Part shown: one piece after another, positions 25,833-34,588 of the stretch | Layout of the letters: every line of letters begins with the position of its first letter | How positions within the stretch are numbered: position 1 is the first letter of the stretch | Assembly (NCBI RefSeq): GCF_000225525.1 | Contig: NZ_AGBF01000041.1 | Span: 1 to 44,758 of the forward strand | From: Streptomyces zinciresistens K42 | Lineage (GTDB): Bacteria; Actinomycetota; Actinomycetes; Streptomycetales; Streptomycetaceae | DNA length: 44,758 nucleotides | Direction: 5' to 3' | Notes under the pieces: model-generated | The model's input: only the letters and a program-made list of their open reading frames with translations | The model's database searches: none | What the model was told of the DNA's origin: nothing | Position numbers and translations under genes: made by a program

Positions 25833-26173
25833 GCGCCGACGACACCTTCCTGGCGGGCGCGGGAGGCGATCACCGCGTCCTCGGCCTCGCGCTTGAGCCG
25901 GCGCTCGGCGAAGAAGCCGCCGCCCGGCAGGACGGAGAGGGCGAAGTAGAGCGCGGCGGTCTTCAGCGGCCACTTGGCGCGGTTCCAGGCGTCGGCCCAG
26001 AAGACCACGTAGAGGACGAAGAGGAAGCCGTGGACCGCGCCCATGACGGGCACCGCGTTGAAGTCCGTGGTCCGCTTCAGTACCGAGCAGACGAGCAGGA
26101 GCAGGAACGACACCGCTTCGGGCGCCGATACCAGGCGCAGGCGGCGGAGGGCGGTGGCGGTCTTGATGTCCAC
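25829..26173 (-). CDS. DUF3817 small membrane protein (copy 2)
   Basis: 114 aa from GTG 26173, with AAGGTG about 5 nt upstream. Three hydrophobic stretches and the same landmarks as copy 1 at 14.3 kb: [23 protein letters not shown] and [10 protein letters not shown]. It is coupled to the MTH1187 gene by a four-base overlap. The two DUF3817 genes now lie about 11 kb apart with the polyketide locus between them. Confidence 0.85.
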   Translation of the reverse strand: MDIKTATALRRLRLVSAPEAVSFLLLLVCSVLKRTTDFNAVPVMGAVHGFLFVLYVVFWADAWNRAKWPLKTAALYFALSVLPGGGFFAERRLKREAEDAVIASRARQEGVVGA

Positions 26174-26225
26174 GGGTCACCTTCGATGGGGTCGGTGGGA
26201 GAGGGGCGCTCGGGCGGCGATCGGC

Positions 26226-26251
26226 TTGTGAACGCGAGCACAAACGCTCGC
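26226..26251. promoter_or_regulatory. overlapping inverted repeats upstream of DUF3817 copy 2
   Basis: GCGAGC-ACAAAC-GCTCGC (26234-26251) is a perfect inverted repeat, and TTGTG (26226-26230) pairs with CACAA (26239-26243) across it. It lies 53-78 nt before the GTG of DUF3817 copy 2, a good place for an operator. Confidence 0.4.
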
Positions 26252-26443
26252 CCATTGTGGCAAACCCCGGGCGCGGCTCCGGTCCCGGGGTCGTGATCGC
26301 GTCCGGGGCGCGACGGGAGCGGGCGCCCTCCTCCCCGAGCCGGTCCGCCGGCGGCCGTCTCGGGGCCGGGTCGGGGCCGGGTCGGGGGTGAAGTACGTCC
26401 CAGGTACCTGTCGGCGGCGGCGGCCTGCGGATACCTTCGCTGC

Positions 26444-27082
26444 GTGGCGATGTTCCGACTTCAGGACAGCAAGGTCCTCGCCGTCGACATGACCGGAGAC
26501 GCCGTGAAGGCGAAGAACGGCTCCATGGTCGCGTACGACGGCCAGATGGCCTTCAAGAAGATGAGCGGCGGCGGTGAGGGACTGCGGGGCATGGTGACCC
26601 GGCGGCTCACCGGCGAGCAGATGACGGTGATGGAGGTGAAGGGGCACGGGACGTGCTGGTTCGCGGACCGGGCCTCCGAGATCAACCTCGTCACCCTCCG
26701 GGGCGACACGCTCTACGTCGAGTCGAGCAATCTGCTCGCGACCGACGCGGGGCTGCGCACGGGCACGACCTTCACCGGACTGCGCGGCGCCTCCCAGGGC
26801 AACGGGCTGTTCACCACGACCGTGGAGGGGCACGGGCAGGCGGCGATCATGTCGGACGGCCAGGCGGTGGTGCTGCGGGTCAGCGCGCAGTACCCGCTGA
26901 CCGTCGACCCGGGAGCGTACGTGGCGCACCAGGGGAACCTGCGGCAGTCCTTCCAGTCCGGTGTGACGTTCCGCACGCTGCTGGGCGAGGGCGGCGGGGA
27001 GGCGTTCCAGATCAGGTTCGAGGGGGACGGGCTGGTGTACGTGCAGCCGAGCGAGCGCAACACGATCGCGGGGGACGTCTGA
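26444..27082 (+). CDS. AIM24-family protein 1
   Basis: 212 aa from GTG 26444, with an in-frame ATG at 26450. The beta-rich AIM24/TRAP-like barrel is recognisable from [37 protein letters not shown] and the final [20 protein letters not shown] hexamer ends 6 nt before the GTG and no ribosome-binding site is present, so it is probably leaderless. AIM24 domains occur in mitochondria (cristae assembly) and in bacteria, where their role is poorly known and some are phospholipid- or stress-linked. First of three tandem paralogues that form one operon. Confidence 0.88.
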   Translation: MAMFRLQDSKVLAVDMTGDAVKAKNGSMVAYDGQMAFKKMSGGGEGLRGMVTRRLTGEQMTVMEVKGHGTCWFADRASEINLVTLRGDTLYVESSNLLATDAGLRTGTTFTGLRGASQGNGLFTTTVEGHGQAAIMSDGQAVVLRVSAQYPLTVDPGAYVAHQGNLRQSFQSGVTFRTLLGEGGGEAFQIRFEGDGLVYVQPSERNTIAGDV

Positions 27083-27083
27083 G

Positions 27084-27734
27084 ATGGCCTTCCGCGAGAT
27101 CAACTCCAAGATGATCGAGGCCACCGTCGCGCCCGGCCAGAGGCTGTTCAGCCAGCGCGGCGCGATGCTGGCCTACCGGGGCGAGGTGTCCTTCACCCCG
27201 AACACGGCCGGCGGCCAGGGCGGGATCATGTCCATGATCGGGCGCCGGGTGGCGAACGAGGACACCCCGCTGATGACCGTCGAGGGCAGCGGCACCGTGC
27301 TCTTCGGGCACGGCGGGCACCACATCCAGGTGATCGGCCTCGCCGGGGACACCCTGTGCGTCGAGGCGGACCGGCTGCTCGCCTTCGAGGGCACGCTCCA
27401 GCAGGGCACGCTCTTCCTCGGCTCGCAGGGCGGGGTCATGGGCATGGTGCGGGGCCAGGTCAGCGGGCAGGGGCTGTTCACGACGACGCTGAAGGGGCAC
27501 GGCGCCGTGGCGGTCATGGCGCACGGCGGGGTCTTCGAGATCCCGATCACCCCGCAGCGCCCCGTCCATGTCGACCCCCAGGCGTACGTCGCCCACCACG
27601 GCGACGTGCACAACAAGCTGTCGACCGCGCTCGGCTGGCGCGACATGGTGGGCCGCGGCTCCGGCGAGGCGTTCCAGCTGGAGCTGAGCGGCAGCGGCGC
27701 GGTGTACGTCCAGGCCTCGGAGGAGAAGCTGTGA
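27084..27734 (+). CDS. AIM24-family protein 2
   Basis: 216 aa, starts 1 nt after the stop of the first AIM24 gene. Same fold landmarks: MIEATVAPGQRLFSQRGAMLAYRGEVSF, GSGTVLFGHGGHHIQVIGL, GLFTTTLKGHGAVAVMAHGG, VHVDPQAYVAHHGDV and the C-terminal SGSGAVYVQASEEKL. It has slightly more Gly in the loop near residues 40-52 than copy 1. Its stop overlaps the third gene's GTG by four bases, so the three proteins are likely made in fixed ratio and may form a hetero-oligomeric ring. Confidence 0.9.
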   Translation: MAFREINSKMIEATVAPGQRLFSQRGAMLAYRGEVSFTPNTAGGQGGIMSMIGRRVANEDTPLMTVEGSGTVLFGHGGHHIQVIGLAGDTLCVEADRLLAFEGTLQQGTLFLGSQGGVMGMVRGQVSGQGLFTTTLKGHGAVAVMAHGGVFEIPITPQRPVHVDPQAYVAHHGDVHNKLSTALGWRDMVGRGSGEAFQLELSGSGAVYVQASEEKL

Positions 27735-28528
27735 GCCACTACCCCGGCGCGGGGCCCGCCGTGCACGACCCCATGACGCTGCCCTCCGACGACAACGTCA
27801 ACGCCTACACCTTCTGCGTGGAGCTCAAGGGGAGCCAGTGGTTCCTGCAGAAGGGGAAGATGATCGCCTACTACGGCTCGATGGAGTTCAACGGCATCGG
27901 GCACGGCCGGCTCGACCGGCTCGTCCGTACGTCGTTCCATTCGCCTCTGCACGCGAGCGACTGGGTCGTCGCCGAGGGCTCGGGCAAGATGCTGCTGGCC
28001 GACCGGGCCTTCGACGTCAATTCGTACGACCTCGAAGACGGCAACCTGACCATTCGCTCCGGCAACCTGCTCGCTTTTCAGCCAAGTCTGACGCTCAAGC
28101 AGTCGATCGTGCCGGGATTCCTGACGCTCATCGGAACCGGGAAGTTCGTGGCCGCGTCCAACGGTCCGGTGGTGTTCATGGAACCCCCGATCAGGGTGGA
28201 CCCGCAGGCGCTGGTGGGCTGGGCCGACTGCCCCTCCCCGTGCCACCACTACGACCATGGCTACATGACCGGCGTGATGGGCGGTCTACGTGCGCTGACG
28301 GGCCTCGGCGGGGCCTCCGGGGAGGAGCACCAGTTCGAGTTCGCGGGCGCCGGCACGGTGCTGCTGCAGTCGAGCGAGACCCTCATGGCCGAGCAGGCCA
28401 CGGGGACCCCTCCGCCGGACGCCGGAGTGCCCGGTTCCGGCGGGGTCCGCACAGGGTCTTCACAAGCCGCCGGCACACCGCGCCTTCCCGGACAGCTGGG
28501 AGACCTCCAGCGTCGCTTCGGGCTGTGA
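27731..28528 (+). CDS. AIM24-family protein 3 with disordered tail
   Basis: 265 aa from GTG 27731, overlapping the previous stop (GTGA). The AIM24 barrel runs from about residue 25 (VELKGSQWFLQKGKMIAYYGSMEF) to about 220 (FAGAGTVLLQSSETLM). It differs from its two neighbours by a 25-residue N-terminal lead, an insertion CPSPCHHYDHGYM with two Cys and three His near residue 165-177 that could bind a metal, and a Pro/Gly/Ser tail of about 45 residues. It is the last gene of the AIM24 operon. Confidence 0.88.
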   Translation: MSHYPGAGPAVHDPMTLPSDDNVNAYTFCVELKGSQWFLQKGKMIAYYGSMEFNGIGHGRLDRLVRTSFHSPLHASDWVVAEGSGKMLLADRAFDVNSYDLEDGNLTIRSGNLLAFQPSLTLKQSIVPGFLTLIGTGKFVAASNGPVVFMEPPIRVDPQALVGWADCPSPCHHYDHGYMTGVMGGLRALTGLGGASGEEHQFEFAGAGTVLLQSSETLMAEQATGTPPPDAGVPGSGGVRTGSSQAAGTPRLPGQLGDLQRRFGL

Positions 28529-28630
28529 GCGGTAGTCTGCGGAGTGTGACATCGAACGTGTGCGCACACCGCCGGTTCACGGACACACCCTCACTAGTTC
28601 GCCTTTCAACATTTTAGGTAGACTTCATTC

Positions 28631-29107
28631 ATGGAGACCGAGACGGCCACCCCCTGGCTGACCGATGCGGAGCAGTGCGCCTGGCGCACCCACCTGGAGG
28701 TCAACAGGCTGTTGACGTACCAGCTCGAAAAGGACCTCCAGCCGTTCGGCCTGACGATGAACGACTACGAGATCCTGGTGAACCTCTCCGAGTCGGAGGG
28801 CGTACGGATGCGGATGAGCGACCTCGCGTCGGCGACCCTCCAGTCCAAGAGCCGCCTCTCCCACCAGATCACCCGGATGGAGAACGCGAACCTGGTCCGG
28901 CGCGAGAACTGCGAGTCCGACCGCCGCGGGCTCTACGCCGTCCTCACCGACCACGGCCTGGAGACCATGCGGAAGGTCGCGCCGCACCACGTGGCGTCCG
29001 TGCGCCGGCACTTCATCGACCTGCTGTCCCCCGACGCCCTGACCGAACTCGACAAGGCCCTCAAGCCGATCGCCGAGCACCTGCGCGGCCAGCGCGGCAG
29101 GCCGTAG
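28631..29107 (+). CDS. absC: MarR-family regulator, AbsC-like
   Basis: 158 aa, the length of S. coelicolor AbsC, whose gene (SCO5405) occupies the matching place between AIM24 genes and a two-component system as I remember it. Winged helix: LTMNDYEILVNLSESEGVRMRMSDLASATLQSKSRLSHQITRMENANLVRRENCESDRRGLYAVLTDHG. AbsC affects antibiotic production and, with Zur, zinc-uptake genes in S. coelicolor. His and Cys residues (ENCESD, APHHVASVRRHF) could be relevant to metal sensing. TAGACT ends 6 nt before the ATG and the upstream 40 nt are AT-rich, so a leaderless transcript is likely. Confidence 0.82.
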   Translation: METETATPWLTDAEQCAWRTHLEVNRLLTYQLEKDLQPFGLTMNDYEILVNLSESEGVRMRMSDLASATLQSKSRLSHQITRMENANLVRRENCESDRRGLYAVLTDHGLETMRKVAPHHVASVRRHFIDLLSPDALTELDKALKPIAEHLRGQRGRP

Positions 29108-29125
29108 CCGGACCCGGCCCGCGGC

Positions 29126-30610
29126 CTACCGCGCCCGCGGCAGGCGGAGTTCGAACAGGGCTCCGCCCGCCGGCGCCCGGTCGACGGTGAGCGTGCCCCC
29201 GTGCCGTACGGCCACGTCCCGCGCGATGGCCAGCCCCAGCCCGGCCCCGCCGTCGTCGCGGCTGCGGGCCTCGTCCAGCCGTACGAACCGCTCGAAGATC
29301 CGCTCGCGGTCGGCCTCGGCCACGCCGTCCCCGTCGTCCGCCACGGCGACGACGGCCCAGTCGCCCTCCTCGTGTTCACCGCGCTCCTCGCGGACGCTCA
29401 CCGTGACCGCCGAGCGGGCATGGCGCGCCGCGTTGTCCAGCAGGTTGGTCAGCACCCGCCCCACCTGGCCCTTGGACCCGATCACCGGCAGCTCCGCGTC
29501 CGGTGCGTCGACGCTCACCCCGGCCCGGCCCCCGGCCTCCTCCCGGGCCAGCGCGCCCAGGTCGAACCGCGCCTGCCCCGGCCGCTCCCCCGCGTCCAGA
29601 CGGGCCAGCAGCAGCAGATCGGCCGCGAGCACCTGGAGCCGTACGGTGTCGTGCACCGCGCCGTCCAGGTCCAGCAGCTCGGGGTGGGCGGCGCCCACCT
29701 CCAGCTGGGTGCGCAGCGAGGCGATCGGGCTGCGCAGTTCGTGCGAGGCGTCCGCGACGAAGCGGCGCTGGCGCTCCACGGAGGTCTCCAGGGCGGTCAG
29801 CGTCTCGTTGGTGGTCAGGGCGAGCCGGGCCACCTCGTCGTGCGTGGCCGGCACCGGGACCCGGCGGGCCAGGTCCTCGGAGGCGGTGATGGCGGCCATC
29901 TCGCGCCGGATGCCCTCGACGGGGCTGAGCGCGCGCCGGGTGACCAGCCAGGTGGCGCCGGCGACGACCGCGAGCAGCAGCGGGAAGCCGATCAGCATCA
30001 CGGTGGTGGTGGTGCCGACCGCGCTGCGCTCGGCGGACAGCGGCGCCCCGGCGTACACGGTGAGCCGGCCGCGGTCCTCGAACTCCACGCGGACGGAGGC
30101 GAACCGGTAGTCCGCGCGCTGGCCGTCGACGGTGGCGGAGCCGTTGGTGTAGCCGGTGTCCGAGGCGATCTCACCGGGCTTGGGGGAGTCGTCCGCGCCG
30201 CCGTCGCCGGAGTCGTCGGAACCGCCGTCCCCCGAGTCGTCGGAGTCGTCCCGGCCGCCGCTCCTGTCCTTGTTCACGGTGGACGGTCGCGGCCGCACGG
30301 AGTCGACGCCCGTGCCGCTGATCTTCTGCAGGTCCTTGCTGACGGCGACGGGTGTCCCCTTCTCGTCGACGATCTGGACCGGGCGGTCGTCGTCGTCCAG
30401 GCCGGTCAGCTTGGCGTAGGGCCGGCCGTCGGCCAGCTCGACCGCGACGGCGCGGGCCGCGCCCGCCGCGTCGGTGCCCGCCTGCCCGGTCAGATTGGAC
30501 CGCAGGGACAGCAGCACGGCGGTCCCGGCCGCCACCAGCGCCACCGCGACGACGAGGGTGGCGGCCAGCGTGGCCCGGGAGCGCACGGAGCCGAACAGCC
30601 GCCTCCTCAC
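29126..30610 (-). CDS. sensor histidine kinase with acidic sensor loop
   Basis: 494 aa from GTG 30610, overlapping the response-regulator stop (GTGA). TM1 is about residues 10-32; the extracellular region runs to about 185 and contains an Asp/Ser/Gly-rich stretch (DRSGGRDDSDDSGDGGSDD, near 115-140); TM2 is VMLIGFPLLLAVVAGATWLV; then HAMP (RRALSPVEGIRREM), DHp with RRFVADASHELRSPIASLR (phospho-accepting His), N box NLLDNAARHA, G1 DDGDGV and G2 GGAGLGLAIA. The target signal is unknown. The acidic loop suggests a cation or cationic peptide. It is co-transcribed with the OmpR-type regulator. Confidence 0.92.
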   Translation of the reverse strand: MRRRLFGSVRSRATLAATLVVAVALVAAGTAVLLSLRSNLTGQAGTDAAGAARAVAVELADGRPYAKLTGLDDDDRPVQIVDEKGTPVAVSKDLQKISGTGVDSVRPRPSTVNKDRSGGRDDSDDSGDGGSDDSGDGGADDSPKPGEIASDTGYTNGSATVDGQRADYRFASVRVEFEDRGRLTVYAGAPLSAERSAVGTTTTVMLIGFPLLLAVVAGATWLVTRRALSPVEGIRREMAAITASEDLARRVPVPATHDEVARLALTTNETLTALETSVERQRRFVADASHELRSPIASLRTQLEVGAAHPELLDLDGAVHDTVRLQVLAADLLLLARLDAGERPGQARFDLGALAREEAGGRAGVSVDAPDAELPVIGSKGQVGRVLTNLLDNAARHARSAVTVSVREERGEHEEGDWAVVAVADDGDGVAEADRERIFERFVRLDEARSRDDGGAGLGLAIARDVAVRHGGTLTVDRAPAGGALFELRLPRAR

Positions 30611-31284
30611 GGCGCCGCCTCCACCCGCTCCAGCCGGTATCCCGCGCCGCGCACCGTGCGGATCAGCCCGGCGTGCAGCTTGCGCCGCAGGGTGCTGACG
30701 TAGACCTCGACGATGTTCGGGTCGCCCTCGTAGGCGAAGTCCCAGACGTGCTCCAGGATCTCGGACTTGGACACCACCTCCCCGGCCCGCACGACCAGGG
30801 TCTCCAGCACCGCGAACTCCTTGGTCGTCAGGGGCACTTCGACCGCGCCCAGGAAGACCCTGCGGGCGGCCGTGTCGACCTTCAGGTCGCCGAGCACATG
30901 GACCGGCGAGGCCCCGGCCCCCTGTCCGCCGCGGCGCAGCAGCGCCTTCACGCGGGCGACGAGGACGACGTACGAGAACGGCTTGGTGAGGTAGTCGTCG
31001 GCGCCGGTGTCCAGCCCCTCGGCCTCGTCGTACTCGCCGTCCTTGGCGGTGAGCATGAGGATCGGCACGTCGTGGCCGGCGGCGCGCAGGGCGGCGCAGA
31101 CCCGGTAGCCGTTCATGCCGGGCAGCATGATGTCGAGGATCACGAGGTCGTACACCCCCTCGCTCGCCCGGTGCAGCCCGTCGACGCCGTCGTGGACGAC
31201 GTCGACGGCGTGTCCCTCGGCCGTCAGTCCCTGGGCGAGGGACCGGGCGAGGCGTTTCTCGTCCTCCACGATGAGCAGGCGCAT
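30607..31284 (-). CDS. OmpR-type response regulator
   Basis: 225 aa. The receiver domain has the acidic pocket in IVEDEKRL, the phosphorylated Asp51 in LVILDIMLPGMNGY, and the conserved Thr and Lys in MLTAKDG and LTKPFSY. The C-terminal winged helix (about 125-220) reads KEFAVLETLVVRAGEVVSKSEILEHVWDF ... VEVYVSTLRRKL ... TVRGAGYRL. It is the first gene of the pair. Direct CTTCAG repeats of the type bound by this class lie just upstream and are shared with the divergent PepSY gene. Confidence 0.94.
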   Translation of the reverse strand: MRLLIVEDEKRLARSLAQGLTAEGHAVDVVHDGVDGLHRASEGVYDLVILDIMLPGMNGYRVCAALRAAGHDVPILMLTAKDGEYDEAEGLDTGADDYLTKPFSYVVLVARVKALLRRGGQGAGASPVHVLGDLKVDTAARRVFLGAVEVPLTTKEFAVLETLVVRAGEVVSKSEILEHVWDFAYEGDPNIVEVYVSTLRRKLHAGLIRTVRGAGYRLERVEAAP

Positions 31285-31307
31285 GGGTACAGCCTGGCAA
31301 AGCCTCC

Positions 31308-31344
31308 CTGAAGATCTCTTCAGGGTCCTTCAGGTTCCTCTCAG
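31308..31344. promoter_or_regulatory. CTTCAG repeats, candidate response-regulator box
   Basis: CTTCAG at 31318-31323 and 31328-31333, then TCTCAG at 31339-31344, recur at 10-11 nt spacing as expected for OmpR-type dimers. CTGAAG at 31308-31313 makes an inverted repeat with the first one (CTGAAG-ATCT-CTTCAG). The array lies in the 134-nt divergent gap, 24-60 nt from the regulator start and 75-110 nt from the PepSY gene. Confidence 0.65.
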
Positions 31345-31418
31345 CGTCGCTCCGGCACCTTGGTGGACGTCGAAAGGCAACGACTCCTCAGCAGTCGGCC
31401 GAACCGGGAGGGAACCCC

Positions 31419-32138
31419 ATGAAGCGCAACATCGTCATCGCCACCGTCGCCGCCGCGACGCTCATCGGCGGCACGGTCGCCGCCTACGCGGTCGGGAACG
31501 ACGGCGGCGCTCCGACGCAGAGCCCGTCCGGCACCCGGGTCGCCGACGACCGGGCCGGCACGGTGGACGACCGGACCGGCGACCGCAAGAGCGGCAACGG
31601 GTCCGCCGCGCGGCCCGCCGGGGCCAAGGTGAGCGCCGCCGACGCCATCACCGCCGCCCTGAAGAACACGCCGGGCACCGCGGTCGGCGTCTCCCTGGAC
31701 GACGACGGCACCCGCGCCTGGGAGGTCGACGTGGTCAGGTCCAACGGCACCGAGCGCGACGTCCGCGTCTCCACGAGCACCGGCAAGGTCCTCGGCGCCC
31801 ACCGGGACGACAGCGACGACCGCGACGACCACAACGGCCGCGGGGACCTCGCCCGTCTGAAGGGCACGTCGGTCGACGCCCGCGAGGCGGCCGTCGCCGG
31901 GGCGGCCAGGGGCACGGTCACCGACGTCGACCTCGACGACGACGGCCCCCGGGCCTGGAGCGTGAAGACCGCCAAGGGCGAGTTCAAGGTCGACCTGAAG
32001 ACCGGCAAGGTCACCCAGTCCCGCGACGACCGCCGCGGTCACGACGACAGCGACGACCGCGACGACCGCGCCGGTCACGACGACCGCGGCCAGCGCGGCG
32101 GTCACGACGACGGCGACGACCGCGGCGACGACGACTGA
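31419..32138 (+). CDS. secreted double-PepSY protein, Asp-rich tail
   Basis: 239 aa. A signal-peptide-like start (MKRNIVIATVAAATLIGGTVAAYAV) is followed by a linker and two PepSY repeats, about residues 68-130 (VSAADAITAALKNTPGTAVGVSLDDDGTRAWEVDVV) and 140-200 (TSVDAREAAVAGAARGTVTDVDLDDDGPRAWSV). The last 40 residues are almost only Asp, Arg, His and Gly (DDSDDRDDRAGHDDRGQRGG). PepSY modules inhibit proteases or sense the periphery; the tail could bind cations. Divergent from the two-component system over shared repeats, so it is a probable target of that system. GGGAGG lies about 8 nt before the ATG. Confidence 0.9.
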   Translation: MKRNIVIATVAAATLIGGTVAAYAVGNDGGAPTQSPSGTRVADDRAGTVDDRTGDRKSGNGSAARPAGAKVSAADAITAALKNTPGTAVGVSLDDDGTRAWEVDVVRSNGTERDVRVSTSTGKVLGAHRDDSDDRDDHNGRGDLARLKGTSVDAREAAVAGAARGTVTDVDLDDDGPRAWSVKTAKGEFKVDLKTGKVTQSRDDRRGHDDSDDRDDRAGHDDRGQRGGHDDGDDRGDDD

Positions 32139-33392
32139 CCCCGGACCGCCGCACCGCGATCCCCGTCCCCCACCGGCCGAGGGGCGCCCCCGTCACGGGT
32201 GGCGCCCCTCGGCGCCGTCGCCGCCGCGCCCGCCGCCGCGCCCAGCGTCACGGCACCCGTCACCACCAGGCACCAGGCGGTCGGCAGCGCCGCGGCCAGC
32301 ACCCCGGCACCCGCGGTGCCCGCCGTGGCACCCGCGTTGACGCCCGTGTTGACCCAGGCTCCCGCCCGCACCCGGGCCTCGGGCGCCGCCGCCTCGTCGG
32401 CGAGGAGGTACGCCGTGGTGAGGGCGGGCGCCACGAAGAGACCGGCGAGCGCCATGGCCGCCGCGAGGATCACCGTGCCGGGGGCCGCCGCGGCGGCGAG
32501 CACCGCCAGTCCGAGCCCGGCCGTCAGCAGCGGCAGCCGTACGCCCGCCGGGGTGCGCCAGGCGACGGCCCCGTTGAGCAGTCCGCCGACGGCGCTGCCC
32601 GCCGACAGGGCGGCCAGCACCCAGGCGACCGTCTCACCGCCCCGGCCGCGGCCCTCGACGTACGCCACGACGAGCAGTTCGACGGCGCCCAGCGTGAGGC
32701 CGACGCCGAGGGCGGCGGTCACCGGCCGCCGGATCCCGCCGAGGACCCGGCGCCCGCCCCGCGCGGACCGCCCGGCCGCGGGCGGGACCTCCCGGACGGC
32801 CGGGGACGTCACGAAGCCGGCCGTCCCGGCCGCGATCAGCAGCGCGCCGGCCGCGATGCCGAGGGCCGGCGGGGCGAGGGCGACGACCACGCCGACCAGC
32901 AGCGGACCGGAGACGAAGAGAAGCTCCTCGGCGACGGCGTCCAGGCTGTACGCCCGCTGGAGCAGCGCGCGGCCGGGTGCGAGCCGCCCCCACACCGCGC
33001 GCATGGCCGGGCCGAGCGGCGGGGTGCAGGCGCCCGCCGCCGCCGTCACCGCGCCGAGCACGAGCGGCGGGGTGCCCTGCGGACGCCACACGGCCACGGT
33101 GAGGACGCCCAGCAGGACGGTGTAGAGCGCGGCCATCGGCGCCAGGGCCCGGCGCGGCCCGTACCGGTCGATCAGCGCCGCCCGCGCGGGCGACAGGAAG
33201 ACGCTGGTGCCGGAGAAGAGCGCCATCACGGCGCCGGCCACCGCGTACGACCCGGACGAGCGGGTCACGGCGAGCATCACGGACAGCGGGGCGACCGCGT
33301 ACGAGAGCCCGGCCGAGCAGCGCGGCGGCGAAGGTGCGGCGGGCGTGGGGGACGCGCAGGACGGCGGCGTACGACGGCCGCGCGGGGGGCAT
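32102..33392 (-). pseudogene. MFS transporter with single-base frameshift
   Basis: The N-terminal frame from ATG 33392 gives MPPARPSYAAVLRVPHARRTFAAALLGR, then goes out of frame. The next frame gives LSYAVAPLSVMLAVTRSSGSYAVAG and continues through about ten more membrane helices to 32102. Removing one G of the GGG run (CCC at 33308-33310 on the plus strand) joins them into one protein of about 429 aa with a standard MFS N-terminus, including RYGPRRAL of loop 2-3. Either a real recent inactivation or a sequencing error in a homopolymer. The 3' end overlaps the PepSY gene by 37 nt on the opposite strand. The substrate is unknown. Confidence 0.82.
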
Positions 33393-33592
33393 GGCGGACA
33401 CGGGGGTTCCTCGGCTCACGGCGGAAAAAGGGGACGCCTGTGCGCCGCGACGGTCCCGGCCGGCCGGCCGTCCACCGTGCGCGGGCGGGGTGTGCCCTAG
33501 GCCATGAGGAGGTGCATGGGCGTCAACTTAGCAGCGCGGCACCGGAGTCGGCCATGCCGCCGCCCCGGTCCGCCGCCCCGGTCCGGCCGGGC

Positions 33593-34552
33593 TCAGCGCG
33601 TCGTCAGTCCTGCCACCAGTTCGTCGGCCGCCCGGTAGGGGTCGAGTTCTCCGGTGACGATGCGCTCGGCGAGTGCGCCGAGGCGGCGGTCACCGTGGAG
33701 GTCCGCGATGCGCTCGCGCAGGGCGGTGACGGCGATGGCCTCCACCTCGCGGGCGGCGCGGGCCCGGCGGCGCTCGGCCAGGACGCCCCGCTCCTCCATC
33801 CAGGCACGGTGCTTCTCCAGCGCCTCCAGCACCTCGTCGATGCCCTCGGAGCGGGCGGCGACCGTCTTGACGATGGGCGGGCGCCAGTCGCCGGGGCCAC
33901 GGGACTCACCGAGCCCGAGCATGTGGTTCAGCTCCCGCGCGGTGGCGTCGGCGCCGTCGCGGTCGGCCTTGTTGACGACGTACAGGTCGCCGATCTCCAG
34001 GATGCCCGCCTTGGCCGCCTGGATGCCGTCGCCCATGCCGGGGGCGAGCAGGACGACGGAGGTGTCGGCCTGGGAGGCGATCTCGACCTCGGACTGGCCC
34101 ACGCCGACGGTCTCGACGAGGATCACCTCGCAGCCGGCCGCGTCGAGCACCCGGATCGCCTGCGGCGCGGCCCAGGCCAGGCCGCCCAGATGGCCGCGGG
34201 TCGCCATCGAGCGGATGTAGACCCCGGGGTCGGAGGCGTGCTCGGACATCCGGACCCGGTCGCCGAGCAGCGCGCCGCCCGAGAAGGGCGAGGACGGGTC
34301 GACGGCCAGGACGCCGACCCGCCTGCCCTGTCTGCGGTAGGCCGTCACCAGCGCCGAGGTGGAGGTCGACTTGCCCACGCCCGGCGAGCCGGTCAGGCCC
34401 ACCACGTAGGCGTTGCCGGTCAGCGGGGCGAGGGCCGCCATGACCTCCCGCAGCTGCGGGGACGCCCCCTCCACGAGGGAGATCAGCCGGGCCACGGCAC
34501 GCGGCCGGCCTTCCCTGGCCTGGGCCACCAGGGTGGAGACGTCCTGCATCAC
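33593..34552 (-). CDS. meaB: MeaB-family G3E GTPase, mutase chaperone
   Basis: 319 aa from GTG 34552 (ATG 34549 equally possible). P-loop GLTGSPGVGKST (53-64), switch with DPSSPFSGGALLGDR, Walker B ILVETVGVGQSE, and the base-specificity motif NKAD. MeaB/ArgK proteins load and protect the adenosylcobalamin of methylmalonyl-CoA and isobutyryl-CoA mutases, so the client is probably IcmA (12.6 kb) and/or methylmalonyl-CoA mutase elsewhere. It follows the thiolase gene by 36 nt on the same strand, likely co-transcribed. Confidence 0.94.
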   Translation of the reverse strand: MMQDVSTLVAQAREGRPRAVARLISLVEGASPQLREVMAALAPLTGNAYVVGLTGSPGVGKSTSTSALVTAYRRQGRRVGVLAVDPSSPFSGGALLGDRVRMSEHASDPGVYIRSMATRGHLGGLAWAAPQAIRVLDAAGCEVILVETVGVGQSEVEIASQADTSVVLLAPGMGDGIQAAKAGILEIGDLYVVNKADRDGADATARELNHMLGLGESRGPGDWRPPIVKTVAARSEGIDEVLEALEKHRAWMEERGVLAERRRARAAREVEAIAVTALRERIADLHGDRRLGALAERIVTGELDPYRAADELVAGLTTR

Positions 34553-34588
34553 AGCTCCGTTCGCACAGTGTTCCCACAGAAGGAGGAC

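Noticed and set aside
33497..33517. Six-codon minus-strand mini-frame (MHLLMA) before the MFS gene
   Set aside because: No ribosome-binding site or attenuator hairpin could be linked to it.
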